64,000 nucleotides of DNA from Gaeumannomyces sp. JS-464 (Eukaryota; Ascomycota; Sordariomycetes; Magnaporthales; Magnaporthaceae), in contig NGZR01000009.1 in NCBI GenBank assembly GCA_002197995.1, positions 372,001-436,000 on the forward strand, in the 5' to 3' direction. This document shows, in pieces, positions 34,081-44,399 of this stretch. How positions within the stretch are numbered: position 1 is the stretch's first letter; the number at the start of each line of letters is the position of its first letter. The position numbers were made by a program, and so were the translations under genes. The notes beneath the pieces are model-generated. The model ran no database searches. It had not been told where the DNA came from and worked only from the letters and a program-made list of their open reading frames with translations.

Positions 34081-36221
34081 CTACACACGTCTCGCGCCCT
34101 CTATCATATCCCAGAGACGCCTGAAGAACTCGCTGTACGGATTTCCATTGTCCTGCGGCTGTTGCTAGTCGCCGCGGGGACCTGCATCACCCCCACCTCC
34201 GATGCCATCTCCCGAAGCACCCTCTACGGTTGGCGAGACACCCTCGACGGGAGCAGATCCAGTCGTGTCAGTGTTGGCATCGGCAGGGCCTTGTCCGTCG
34301 GGGCTTCCGTCTCGGCAGCAGGACCAGACTCAGCCGCCGTCGCCTCAGCAGCTGCCGCCTCAGCCTGTGCCGCTGCTGCTGCTGCCGCCGCCTCCTCCTG
34401 CCTCCGGCGCTCGGCCCTGGCCTCCTCCTCGAGATGTGCGATGTGACGCTCGGCAACACCAGGAGCGATGCTGGCGAGGAACAGCAGCCCCGCGCGCTCC
34501 ACGCGGCGGACCTGGTCCAGGAGCCAGTTGGCGTTTGCGTCCCTACGCGCCGCCACCATCCTTGCCGCCGCCGCTGCGGGATCCGGTTCTGCCGCACGAG
34601 CCCGCGGGGCGCCGTTGTCGCCGTTGACGCCGTTGACGTTGTTCTGCTGTGGCTGTCCTGGTGCGGCCGCGCCCGCCCCCGCCTGGGCGCCCGCGCCAGG
34701 GCCCATGGGCATGAGGCGGTCCAGGTGCTCGCGGACCGGCTGCCACGCCTGGTCGACGACGCCGTTCAGCATGCCCGTGTTGATGACGAGCACGGCGAGG
34801 GCGATGCCAAGCACGCTGAACCAGCGCTCCCACGACGACTCGCTGTGCAGGAACCGGAACCAGTAGATGAAGATGCCCATCCGGATCATCAGCCAGAGGT
34901 GCGGCCAGATTGCCGCCGCGAGGGCGCCCGCGGCCTGGCCATTCTGGTGGTGTCCGGCGAGGAGACCACCGGCACCGGGGGCCCGCGCGGCGCGCCCCCG
35001 CTGCATGCCGACCTGGTTGTGCATGCGCCGGTACTGGGGCGTGTTCATAATCTGGTAGTAGGCCCGCCAGGCCTCCACTTGAGCCTCGTGCCGCCGCCGC
35101 CCATTTTCGCGCCACCGCTCGATCACTTGATGCGCCGTCTCCTCTGGCCGTGGGTCTACCACCATGCCGGGAGCTCTAAGGCCTGTGGGTTGAGTGGCCG
35201 TCACTCGGGCTCGCGTCGAGCCTAGGTCTACGCCCGACGACAGCCCCGACGGCGAAGAAAGGTAGGTACTGCCATTGTTGTTTATAAGGATGGCCTCGGG
35301 CCCCGCGGGCGAGCTGAGGATGTAGACCTCGGGCCCCGCCACTTGGGCCTGATTCCCTGACGTTCGCTGCTGCTGCTGCTGCTGCGGTTGCGATGGTAAT
35401 CCCTGCTGCGGCGCTAAACGGTTTGCGCTGCTGCCAGCCATGACCTGCGTGGACCCGATGTGTGTCTCTTGAAAGGTACGGAGAGCGTCTAGGTGACTGC
35501 GGAGGGCCTGCAAATGACTATCGAGAACCGCTTCCGTGACCGCCGCTCCGAACGTTTCGGGGAGTGGCACAGCGGATCCCTGCTGTGCGGGGCCGCCACC
35601 GGCGGAGATGATCCTCGGGGTCGTGGTTGTGGTCGTTGTCGAGCGGTTCGTTGCAGAGCTTGCCTGGTCTTGGATGCCGTTGAGGTTCAGGGCCGCCCGA
35701 GCTCGCTGGTTCGCAGCCAGAAGCTGGTTGTGCGCGGCTAGATGACGACGACGGATGGCCTCGAGCTGTGCGGCCGGCCTCGGGGGCGACGGGGCCTGTT
35801 TGGGTCTGGGGGTACGTAGGGAACGGCTGGGACTCGAGCTGACGTGTTGGCCACAACGTGGAGGACGCGTTTCCTGGCTTCTCGGATCTAGACTCGGAGA
35901 AACAAGAGGCGCGTTAGACAAGGCCATTGCACAGCAGGAACCGGAGATACCTACCGCATCGTGACCAAGAGCGTTCTCCAGGGTTAGGTCCGGTGGCGCC
36001 AGCATCTTGCCCTGGTAGATGACGCGCAAGTCAACGACGGCCGGGTCAGGGACCGTCAGCTGCTGGCGGACCATCTCCTTGAGCTGGGCGACAGTCGTCT
36101 TGATGGGCAGGTCCGGGAACGAGAGCGGGCGGGACGGAACGCCGGCCGAGGGCGATACGATTTCGACGCAGATGGTTGCGGGCACAGGGGCAGGCGCCGG
36201 GGGCTCGTCGGCGTCGGGCAT
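34081..36221 (-). CDS. Ubiquitin-like-domain ER membrane protein, Herp/Usa1-like
   Basis: Members of this group scaffold ER-associated degradation (family knowledge). The start at 36,221 precedes a ubiquitin-like domain (residues ~16-90, with TVAQLKEMVRQQL and LRVIYQGKML). A 67-nt intron is likely at 35,888-35,954 (GTAGGT...CTAACG...CTAG). After it IREARKRVLHVVANTSARV fits the family, but then one missing base is needed to reach the long downstream frame; reading through the intron also stays open, so the structure here is ambiguous. The middle is Gln/Ser-rich. A membrane segment lies at ~34,770-34,890 (WLMIRMGIFIYWF, then LGIALAVLVINTGML). The Ala/Glu-rich tail is coiled-coil-like. A missing base near 34,290 leads to VEGVSPTVEGAS and a TAG at 34,165-34,167; the same frame then continues to 34,081 with a conserved-looking end. 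An alternative in-frame ATG lies at 36,398. Confidence 0.6.
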
Positions 36222-37085
36222 TTTGGATGTGTGTTGGGGCGATATCGCGGGCTTGTGGTTTGGTGGCAAATCGAGGGCTGTGTGTGCCTCCTGAATTTGG
36301 CGGCGAGCAAAGTTCGAGACGCGCGCGCGCGCTGGCCGCAGCGACCTACTGTGTAGAAGTATGTGGGTGATGTCAGGCCAAGTTCGACGCCTAACCATGT
36401 GGCATCTCCCCAACGCTCCCCCACCAAAGAAAAGCTGAACGCAACCAGCGGCGGCGTTTGGAGCAGTTGGCGAATCGATAGCAGTCGGGAAAAATGGCAG
36501 GGTGGCCAGAATCAGACCTGGAAAAAGACAACAAAGAAGTACCAAACAACTACAAGCGGGTGAGCCGGAAAACAAATGTCGCAGTCTGGCCACCTTTCCT
36601 CGACTCGAGCTGAGGCGGCGGGCGGTGCTGTGGAATGCACAAGCCAGAAGTCGCGGTACAGGCCGTTGCTGGCACTAAAAGCTGCAGGCCCAGGTACAGG
36701 TACCAGGGGCAGGTGCTCCCTGGGCCTGCGATCGGCGGGGGCTAAAGCTAAAACGGCCCCAGCTCCGTGGGCGGCTTGGCTACTGGCCCCACTGATTTCC
36801 GCACCACGCTGCCATGCGTCATCAGTCGCGAGCATCAAATTGGTCCAGCTGTTTCCGAGCTCGCGCATGTTTAGGCCCCGGCCAGCCAACGTCGACCTCA
36901 ATTGAATAAAGTCGCCTTTCTCAAAACGGCTCAATTTGCGCCAGAGTGCCCGGCATATTTGGGAAATTCGTTCCCGAGGCTCAGCGGGCAGACGACGGCC
37001 CCAGCTCATGGCCTGGCAGAGTCGACGCCCCCGCCCGAGATTTTTTTCCCCCTTTGTTCCCCGAGGGCCAACATCCCCACCCACG
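36222..37085. promoter_or_regulatory. Divergent promoter region, Herp/Usa1-like and PSD genes
   Basis: These 864 bp separate two divergent ER/mitochondrial membrane-biology genes. An alternating CGCG patch at 36,321-36,331 and several short GC-rich motifs occur. I see no clear TATA box. Shared control is possible but not shown. Confidence 0.35.
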
Positions 37086-38777
37086 ATGGCCTCGATCGCA
37101 GCCGCCGGCAAGGTGCCCCGAGCACAACTGCTGTATAGGCACGCAGGCGCCCGCTGCGGCGCATCCTCCCCTCTCTTCCCCGCGAGACGACCGTACTCTC
37201 CTCACGAGACCCCCAAGCGGCCGCGGTTTTCGCACCGCCTGCGCGAGGCCCTCAAGAACTCCAGGGTCACTTGGTACAACATCCCGGTTGGCGTCGGCAT
37301 TGGCTTCCTCGGCCTCGTTCAGTTCTACCGTGTGTCCCAGAGGGAAAAGGAGCGCGCCGAGCTCGAGGGTGCCGATGGGTCGCCATCCCCAAGAGACGAC
37401 AGCGCGTGAGGCCTGACGGTCCCTGGTGAGTGGCACTCCGGCCAGCTGTCTGAGTATATGCGCCGGCAAGTCTCTGCTGACTGTATAAGGCAGGCAGGTC
37501 CAGATCATGTCAACACTTCCTCTCAAGGCCCTCTCGAGATTATGGGGCAACGAGCTCACCATCCCCTACTACCTGAGGGTTCCCGGCTTCAAGCTCTACT
37601 CGTTCATATTCGGTGTCAAGTACGTCGTCGCTGGTGGCTGAGGCTTTGCTTGGGACGCCTCTCGGCGGATGGCTAACGTGCTGAAACAACAATAGCCTGG
37701 ATGAAGTTGAAGAGCCGGATCTGCACAATTTCCCAAACTGGCCTCCTTCTTCTACCGGACACTAAAGCCCGGGGCGAGGCCACTCGACCCGGACCCACAC
37801 GTGCTACTGTCGCCTTCTGATGGCCGCGTGCTACAGTTCGGCCAGATCGAGGGCGGCGCCATTGAGCAGGTCAAGGGCATGACGTATAGTATCGATGCCT
37901 TGCTAGGGGAGCATACACCCTCGACATCGGCGAGCAACACACCCTCGTCTAGTGGAACGAGCACTCCCTCAGAACTCGGCCACGACGAAGAGATCGTCAA
38001 GCAGGACGAGGAGTTTGCACGCGTCAACGGCATCCCCTACACCGTCCCCGGCCTCCTCTCGGGCCCGTCCATGTCGCAGCCCAGCAGGGACGCCAAAAAC
38101 AAGGCCGAGGACCAGTCGGTGGCGGCGTCTCCGGCCTCGGTGTCCGAGGTGCGCGCGGATCTGGCGCTGGCCGAGAAGCCGTGGTACTCGCTGCTGGCGG
38201 AGCACCGCAAGACCAAACTTTATTACGCCGTCGTGTACCTGGCCCCGGGCGACTACCACCGCTTCCACTCGCCCGTCAACTGGGTCGTCGAGCGACGGCG
38301 GCACTTTGCGGGCGAGCTCTACAGCGTCTCACCGTACCTACAGCGCACGCTCCCGGGTCTGTTTACGCTCAACGAGCGGGTCGTGCTGCTGGGCCGCTGG
38401 CGCTACGGCTTCTTCTCGTACGTGCCCGTGGGCGCGACCAACGTCGGGTCCATCAAGATCCGGTTCGACCGCGAGCTGCGCACAAACAGCCTCCTGACAG
38501 ACACGGCCGCCGACCGCGCCGCCGAGCAGGCCGCGGCCAGGGGCGAGGTCTACTCGGGCTTCTCCGAGGCCACGTACGAGTCAGCCAGCCCCGTGCTCAG
38601 GGGGCACGCGCTGCGGCGCGGCGAGGAGATGGGCGGCTTCCAGCTCGGGAGCACCATCGTGCTCGTGTTCGAGGCGCCGGCGAGGAGTAAGAGTGGGCGT
38701 GACGGCTTCTCGTGGGCTGTGGAGAAGGGGCAGACGGTCAAGATGGGCCAGGCGCTGGGCGGGTGGACGAGGAGTGA
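37086..38777 (+). CDS. PSD1: Phosphatidylserine decarboxylase, mitochondrial type
   Basis: Makes phosphatidylethanolamine from phosphatidylserine at the mitochondrial inner membrane (family knowledge). Exon 1 (37,086-37,425) encodes an Arg-rich presequence and a membrane segment (YNIPVGVGIGFLGLVQFY). Introns are 37,426-37,493 and 37,620-37,695, both with branch sites (CTGAC, CTAAC). Exon 2 gives MSTLPLKALSRLWG and YYLRVPGFKLYSFIFG; exon 3 opens with LDEVEEPDL. The core follows: LSPSDGRVLQFGQIEGGAIE, LYYAVVYLAPGDYHRFHSP, RVVLLGRWRYGFFSYVPVGA. The self-cleavage motif LGST is at 38,644-38,655, where the Ser becomes the pyruvoyl group. Three missing bases must be assumed: near 37,378, near 37,739, and near 38,760. 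After the last one the frame ends at the TGA 38,775-38,777. About 516 aa, a normal length. All catalytic landmarks are present. Confidence 0.9.
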
Positions 38778-39169
38778 GGGCTCTGCCAAAGTTGATGTGG
38801 ATGAAAACTGTGGACTGATACCACCTTGTATATCAAACAATTACAAAAAAAAAAAAGCAAAGATGAACGGAAAGGTATTGGTGGGAGTATGCCGTGAGAT
38901 GTTGCATGCCGCAATGTGCCCTCGTACGTAATGGACCGAGATCAGGGTCCAATCATGCATAGCGAGCCACATGCCATTGCAGTCAGCTTCCGCGTGACCT
39001 CGAGCCCAACGACATGCAATCTGCAGCACATACAGGTCATGCAAGAGTCTCCCAAGCTCCAGGTATCATTGATCTAGTCATGTCTAGGTTCGTTGTTGGA
39101 CATGTATACACACACACGCACGCAAACACAAAAACAACGCTTTCATATTCAGCTCACTCCCCGTCCGCC

Positions 39170-39876
39170 CTAGGCACCAAAGACCTTGACGCGCTCCTCG
39201 AGGGGCTTGAAGGTCTTGTCGCCGGCCTCGCCGGCCTTCTTGCCAAAGACGAGCTGGGCGTTGAGCTTCCAGGTGGCGGGCAGCCCCCAGGCGGCGGCGA
39301 CCTTGTCGTCGACGATGGGGTTGTAGTGCTGCAGGTTGGCGCCCAGCCCCTCGGCCTCGAAGGCGAGCCACAGCGTGTACTGCAGCATGGCGTCGGCCTG
39401 GGCGGTCCACTCGGGGAACTTGTCGGCGTAGAGGGCGAACTTGGCCTGGTACTCCTCGACGGTCGTCTGGTCCTCGAAGAAGAGGACCTGTTTGTCATGT
39501 GTTGGCAAAACGGTTAGTTCCGCTGTTTGCTTGGTTGCCAGGCAGGGGAGGGGAAGGGAGGATGCAAAAGAGGGCCCAAGCTTACCGAACCGGCACCGGC
39601 CTTGAAGCCGTTCAGCCTCTGCTCGGTCGGGGCCCAGGCGTCGGCGGGGACGATGGCCCGGAGGGTCTCCTCGACGATGCCCCAGAACCTGTCGTGCTCG
39701 GCGCCGAACAGGACGGCGACGCGGGCGGGCTGCGAGTTGAAGCTCGAGGGCACGTGCAGGACGGCGTGGTTGACCATCTCCTGGATGCGCTCCTTGGACA
39801 CGGGCAGGTCCTTGCCGAGCGCGTAGTGCGTCCGGCGGGCCTTGACCAGGTCCAGGAAGGCGTTGGCCGACGACAT
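39170..39876 (-). CDS. Nitroreductase-family FMN oxidoreductase (fungal Hbn1/Frm2-like)
   Basis: Small FMN enzymes of this group reduce nitro compounds or quinones with NAD(P)H; in yeast the homologues affect lipid signalling and oxidative stress (family knowledge). Exon 1 (39,876-39,586) starts MSSANAFLDLVKARRTHYAL, where the RR(T/S)HYAL segment contacts FMN, then HVPSSFNSQPARVAVLFG. A 98-nt intron (39,488-39,585, GTAAGC...AACAG) follows. Exon 2 (39,487-39,170) opens VLFFEDQTTVEEYQAKF and carries the GLGANLQHYNPIVDDKVAAA segment of the family, ending at TAG. The 202-aa frame is intact with no indels, unlike most neighbours. An open frame continues upstream of the ATG, but I keep the family start. 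Confidence 0.85.
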
Positions 39877-40871
39877 GTTGGCTGTTTGCTGCTGGCGGGC
39901 GATGACGGTCGAGATGGGAGAGGGGGAGAGAATCTGGCCAGGGAAGAGAGACGTCTGGGTATCGCGGCTCGAAAGACTGTTCGGGCGACCAGGGAGCTCA
40001 TTGGGGGCGGTGGGTTGGGACGAGGGGTATTTATACAGCAGAGGGGAGTACGTATAACAGCAAGGCAGCGATGGATATATATTTATCACAACGGGGCGTT
40101 CGTCTATAGTTACAATGGTGGGGGGATGGAGGATGGCGGGGGGAGTGTGGTCGTGCCTCGGTGGAGGGCGATGGAGGGAGATATGATGTATGATAGGCTC
40201 CGAAGTCGCTTTTTTTCCCCCTTATATACCCGCACGCATCATCCCCGCCCGTTCTGCTGGCTGGCATGTCGCGGCAGCCCCGCCGGCGGGCGGTTTCTTG
40301 AGCAGGGGGGTGCCATCGCAAGATTTGGAAACATGGAGCGCCATGGGAGGTATGCCTCACTGACACGCGGGAGCAGTGATACGGCCGGCTGGAGTGGGAT
40401 TTCCAAGCGGGGAGGATGGATTCGTAAACGACATGAACAGAGCTGTAATTCCGTGTACCAGCTTGTCGAAATAGATATCAGATGAACGGACAACGAACAC
40501 ATCCAGGCTGCGGCTCACATCTCTGCTCTGCTCCAGAACTCGAGCTTCCATCGTATTCGAAAGAGTGGACCAGTCCTGCAGCATCTGACGCAGCCCGCTG
40601 ACTCGATGATGGCTAAGCAATCGCGCAATCCGAAGCGGGATGTGGGAAACCATCAAAAGGGCACTCCGGGCAAGGGAGGCTGTCTGTGTGTGGTTTGGAG
40701 GGGACTCTGCGACATCAATAATGATTTCTGCGCGATTGGAAATCAAAAGGTCCGTCTGCAGCACCAAAACGACAGACGCACGTGGCCGGGCGGTGTGTGG
40801 GCGGCACTCTAATCGGGAACCTCCCGCGCGCTTCTCTTATCCGGCCTAGCGTGGATTCCTTCTTTGCTCTG

Positions 40872-41887
40872 CTACCTGCTAATCCTACACTGAAGTAGCT
40901 GGGGCGCAAAGAGAGCGTGGTTCTGGAGCTCGGCAATCGTCGGCCGCTCTTCAGCGTTTCTGCAGCAGCCCTCGTTAGAGATTTATTGAGACAGCCTGCC
41001 CGTCCAAGCAACAAAACTCACATGATAAAGCACCGCCGCGTGAAGTCCATCCAAACCGGCTCGTCCGCAAGCGTCCTGATCACCTTTTCAGGCACCAGCC
41101 GCTCAAACGCCGACGCAGGTCCAGCCGCCGACCCTTCCTGCCCCTGCTGCTGCTCCTCAATCAGCCGCGCCACAACCGCCTCCCCCTTCTCCGCCTCGCT
41201 CCCGCCGGCAAGCAGCCCCGGCTTTCCAGACACAAACTGCGCCGCCAGCACGCCCAGCAGCCAGACGTCTGCCTTGCGCAGCATCTCCCTCCTGTCCATC
41301 ATCCCCTTCTGCCCAGCGCCAGCCCTCTCAGGCAGCGTCCTCAGCGCCGCCGGCAGCGCGACCGCCTCCTCCCCCAGCCCACCGTCGCCGGCGGTGACGT
41401 CGTGCAGCGGCACCTCGACTTTTGCGTCGCCCCTGTTGGTGAGCAAAACATGCCTGAGCTCCGGCAGCACCGCCGCCACCGTCCCCCGGCCGTAGATCTG
41501 CAGGAGTCCGCGCACGACGCCGCGCAGCACCACGCGCACGAGCGGCAGCGCGTCCCTGTTGCCCTTTAGCGTCTTCTCGATGAAGCGGCGCAGGTCGCCC
41601 GGCGCGTGCTCCGTCAGCAGGTAGGTGTGGCCGCCGAGGCGGCACGAGCCGGCGATGGATGCGACGTTGAGCCCGGCGGGCGAGCACTGCTGCTTTTGCT
41701 GGCCCATGTGATGCGCCGCGGACTTGAGCACTGTAGCCACGCCCGCCTCGTCGAGGTCGAGCCGGTGGGCTTGCAGGAACTCCATTGGTTCGCGCCTCAC
41801 GGCGACGAAGACTGGCCCGTATCGCCCATCTTTGAGGTGTTCTCCTAGCATCAGCTCGTCGTCCATGGTGTTGGTTGTGTGGCACAT
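40872..41887 (-). CDS. Degenerate protein kinase (probable pseudokinase)
   Basis: A protein-kinase fold of about 317 aa that seems to lack catalysis. Exon 1 runs 41,887-41,022 (an internal ATG at 41,866 is an alternative start). A 62-nt intron (40,960-41,021, GTGAGT...CTAACG...CTGCAG) joins a 30-codon last exon (40,959-40,872) that restores kinase subdomain XI, ERPTIAELQNHALF. Visible landmarks are a weak nucleotide loop (GRYGPVFVAVRR), a hinge region (YLLTEHAPGDLRRFIEKTL) and subdomain IX (KADVWLLGVLAAQFVSG). I cannot find the HRD catalytic loop or the DFG motif; where they should be, the sequence reads LPELRHVLLTNRGDAKVEV, in which a modified catalytic loop can just be guessed. Splicing phases agree and no indel is needed. 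Single-domain kinase-like proteins of this kind are common in Pezizomycotina; the role is unknown. Confidence 0.65.
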
Positions 41888-42496
41888 CAAGCGATGTGCT
41901 TGGAGGATAGTGAGGAATTTCAAGCGGGGGGAAGAAAACGGTCCGTTGGCGGTTTAAACAGGCTGCCACCAAGAGGCGGTGCGATCCCGATATTTACCAT
42001 CACGGGGAAAACCACGGCAGGCTGCTGCTGTTGCCTGCTGCTCCATTCGCCCATCTCCAGACCGCCTCTGCCTCTTGGCTGTTGGTGACAGGAACTCGCA
42101 GCTTAGCCATGCCGTCATGTTTCAGGTCAACGGCCCCTACATGCCATCAAAAAAATTCAACGTCAATATTTGCTATCAAACTCCCCGCCCCGGTTCCTTC
42201 GACTTGCGCACATTGCTGTGCGGACGAGCGAACCTATGTACCTATTGTATGTGTGCAGGTATATACTGTATAACCTGACGCCCGGATAAGAAGCAGCGAG
42301 ATATCAAAAAGCTCTCTCCCTGCACCTTTCCCCATGTCTAAAAGAGTGCCATTGTGTCCTAGGTAGCCATAGTTCTTTTTCTCTTCATCCGTAAAAGGTA
42401 AGCCGAAACCCAGCCCGAAAATGCATACCCCAAAGTATCGTACTTTACTCAGTTCCATGCGCCTCATGAAAAAGGAAGACCAAGAGTAAAAGAAAA

Positions 42497-44399
42497 TCAC
42501 CACGTCTCGGCAATGTACTGCCCACCTCCCTCTTGAGGTCCCAGAACTTCTGTGCCTCCTTGGGGCCGAGGTTGCCCTTCTGCATGGCCACCTCGACGAG
42601 CGCCTCCTCGACGCCCTCGCCCATGCCCCTGCTGGAGCCGCACACAAAGACGCGGCCGTCGACCGAGTTGATGATGTACCAGACCAGGTCCGCCTGCGCC
42701 CGCACCTCCTCCTGCACGTACCTGCCCTCGCCGCGCCGCGACTCGACCACGCGCTTGACCTCGTCCTCGTGCACGCCCCACTCGCCGCTGTAGATCTCGT
42801 CCACGAGCGAGTCGCGGATGCCCTGGAGCACCCAGACCTTGTTTGCGCAGTTGGCCGTCTTGAGCCGGCGCTGCACGAACCCGCGGAACGGCGCGATGCC
42901 GACGCCGGCCCCGATCAGGAGCATGGACCCGTCCGTCATGAACTGCTTTGCCAGCGGGTTGGCCATGAGGCCCTTGAACATGGGGATGTAGACCTCGGGC
43001 GTCTCGCCGCGCCCCTTGGCGTCCAGGAACCGCAGCGCCTGGCGCTGGAAGAAGCCCGAGCCGATGCCAGTGCGCGTGCCGTTGCGCCAGTCGTTGTCCG
43101 TGTGCACGGTGACGGCGATCTCGACGATGCGGTGCTGCTTGCCGTCGCGCGTCTCGAACGATTCATGCGGGTCGTTGGACAGCGAGTAGAAGCGCGGCAT
43201 CAGCGGCTGCAGCACCGACAGGAGCCGGTCCAGCGGCGGCTTGGACGAGGGGAAGGCGTGCAGCAGCTGCACGAGCGAGACGTGAGGCCCCGTCCTGAAG
43301 TCGCAGAAGACGCCCTGGCCCTCGGCCGAGCAGAGGAAGAGCAGGACGCGCCGCTCGACCTCATCCGTGGCATGCTCGGCCAGCACGCGGAGGAGGGCCT
43401 TGGTCGGCGGGTACGACTGCACGTCGGAGCACCAGGTGAGCAGGGCGCGGCGGGTCGTGACCAGCGAGCGCGCCGCCTCGTCGCCCCAGACGGTGGGCCA
43501 GCGCCCGCCCGTGGTGCGGAGGAGTGCCGGGCGGTCGCGGAGGAAGCGCGGGACCAGGAGCAGGTCGAGGATCTCGTCGACTACGGGCCGAGTCGTTGGG
43601 GGCCGACACGCCGATGCGCCGCCGACCTTGAAGTCGACGCCCTCGCTGTCGGGGTAGTCGGTGATATCGAGGTCGAAGTGGAAGGTGCGCTTCTCGGCGC
43701 CGGCTTGGTCAGCTCGCGCGTGTTGTGCATGCGCGCGGCGAAGACGTTGTGCGGCGGGTGCGGCTGCACGAATTTGGGGGTTGGATAGAAGTGTCCATGT
43801 CCGAGCCGAGCGAAAGGTCGCGCAGCTTCTCGGCCGCACCATCAACGGTGGGCGCGGAGTCTATTGGCGGGAACGAGGCGGACGAGTCTATGGGCGAGAA
43901 CGAAATGGCCGAGTCTGCTGGCGGGGGCGGGCTGCTGGGGGCGGCGGCTGGCCTGATGGACTCGAGGAAGGCGATCTGCTGGGGGAGGTCGGCGACATTG
44001 GTCAACGTGCTTCGCGTCAATCTTAAGGAGCAGCGATTGGAAAGCATTGTTGTCGGGCAGCTCAGGCTTCTCCAGCTCGACGCCGTCGTTCCTGGCGGCC
44101 GACTTGAAGCAGCAGCCGCCGCCGCAACACCTCTTGACGACCTCGGCGGTGGACTCGCCCGTGATGCGCTGGATGTCGGCGGCGCTCTGGGCGATCAGGC
44201 GGGTCGAGGCGCGCCGGCGCCGCGGCAGCTCTGAGGGTGGCGCACCGTCGTCCAGCTCCTGCTCATTTTCGGTAGAGTCCGAGAAGGTGAGTGACGGCGC
44301 AATTGAGGGCGCGCGAGGCTCCTCTGGGATGCAGCCCGAGGCCGACTCGGCCAGGATGGTGTCTAGTCGGGAATGCATTGCGACTGTGGTCGTCGTCAT
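42497..44399 (-). CDS. FAD/NADPH oxidoreductase of the CPR/sulfite-reductase fold, without flavodoxin domain
   Basis: This resembles the C-terminal half of cytochrome P450 reductase or methionine synthase reductase and would pass electrons from NADPH through FAD. The N-terminal ~200 residues are Ser/Pro-rich, with a Cys cluster (RCCGGGCCFK); the FMN-binding flavodoxin domain is absent. Core motifs are PRFYSLSND (FAD), an insert with VTVHTDNDWRNG, MLLIGAGVGIAPFRGFVQRR (NADPH), VWVLQGIRDS, and ADLVWYIINSVDGRVFVCGSS. The last residues YIAETW end in an aromatic residue, as in this fold. Four single-base frame changes must be assumed: an extra base near 44,018, and missing bases near 43,765, 43,705 and 42,528. 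The predicted length is about 634 aa. The start at 44,399 is the first ATG in frame. Such FMN-less paralogues occur in ascomycetes (recalled); the electron acceptor is unknown. Confidence 0.75.

Noticed and set aside
34230..35225. 331-codon plus-strand frame
   Set aside because: Antisense shadow of the Herp/Usa1-like gene in GC-rich DNA.
42769..43788. 339-codon plus-strand frame
   Set aside because: Antisense shadow of the reductase gene; composition is typical of reverse-frame GC-rich coding DNA.
23630..44399. Secondary-metabolite or defence gene cluster
   Set aside because: The genes are unrelated housekeeping or orphan enzymes in mixed orientations; no backbone synthase, transporter or pathway regulator is present.
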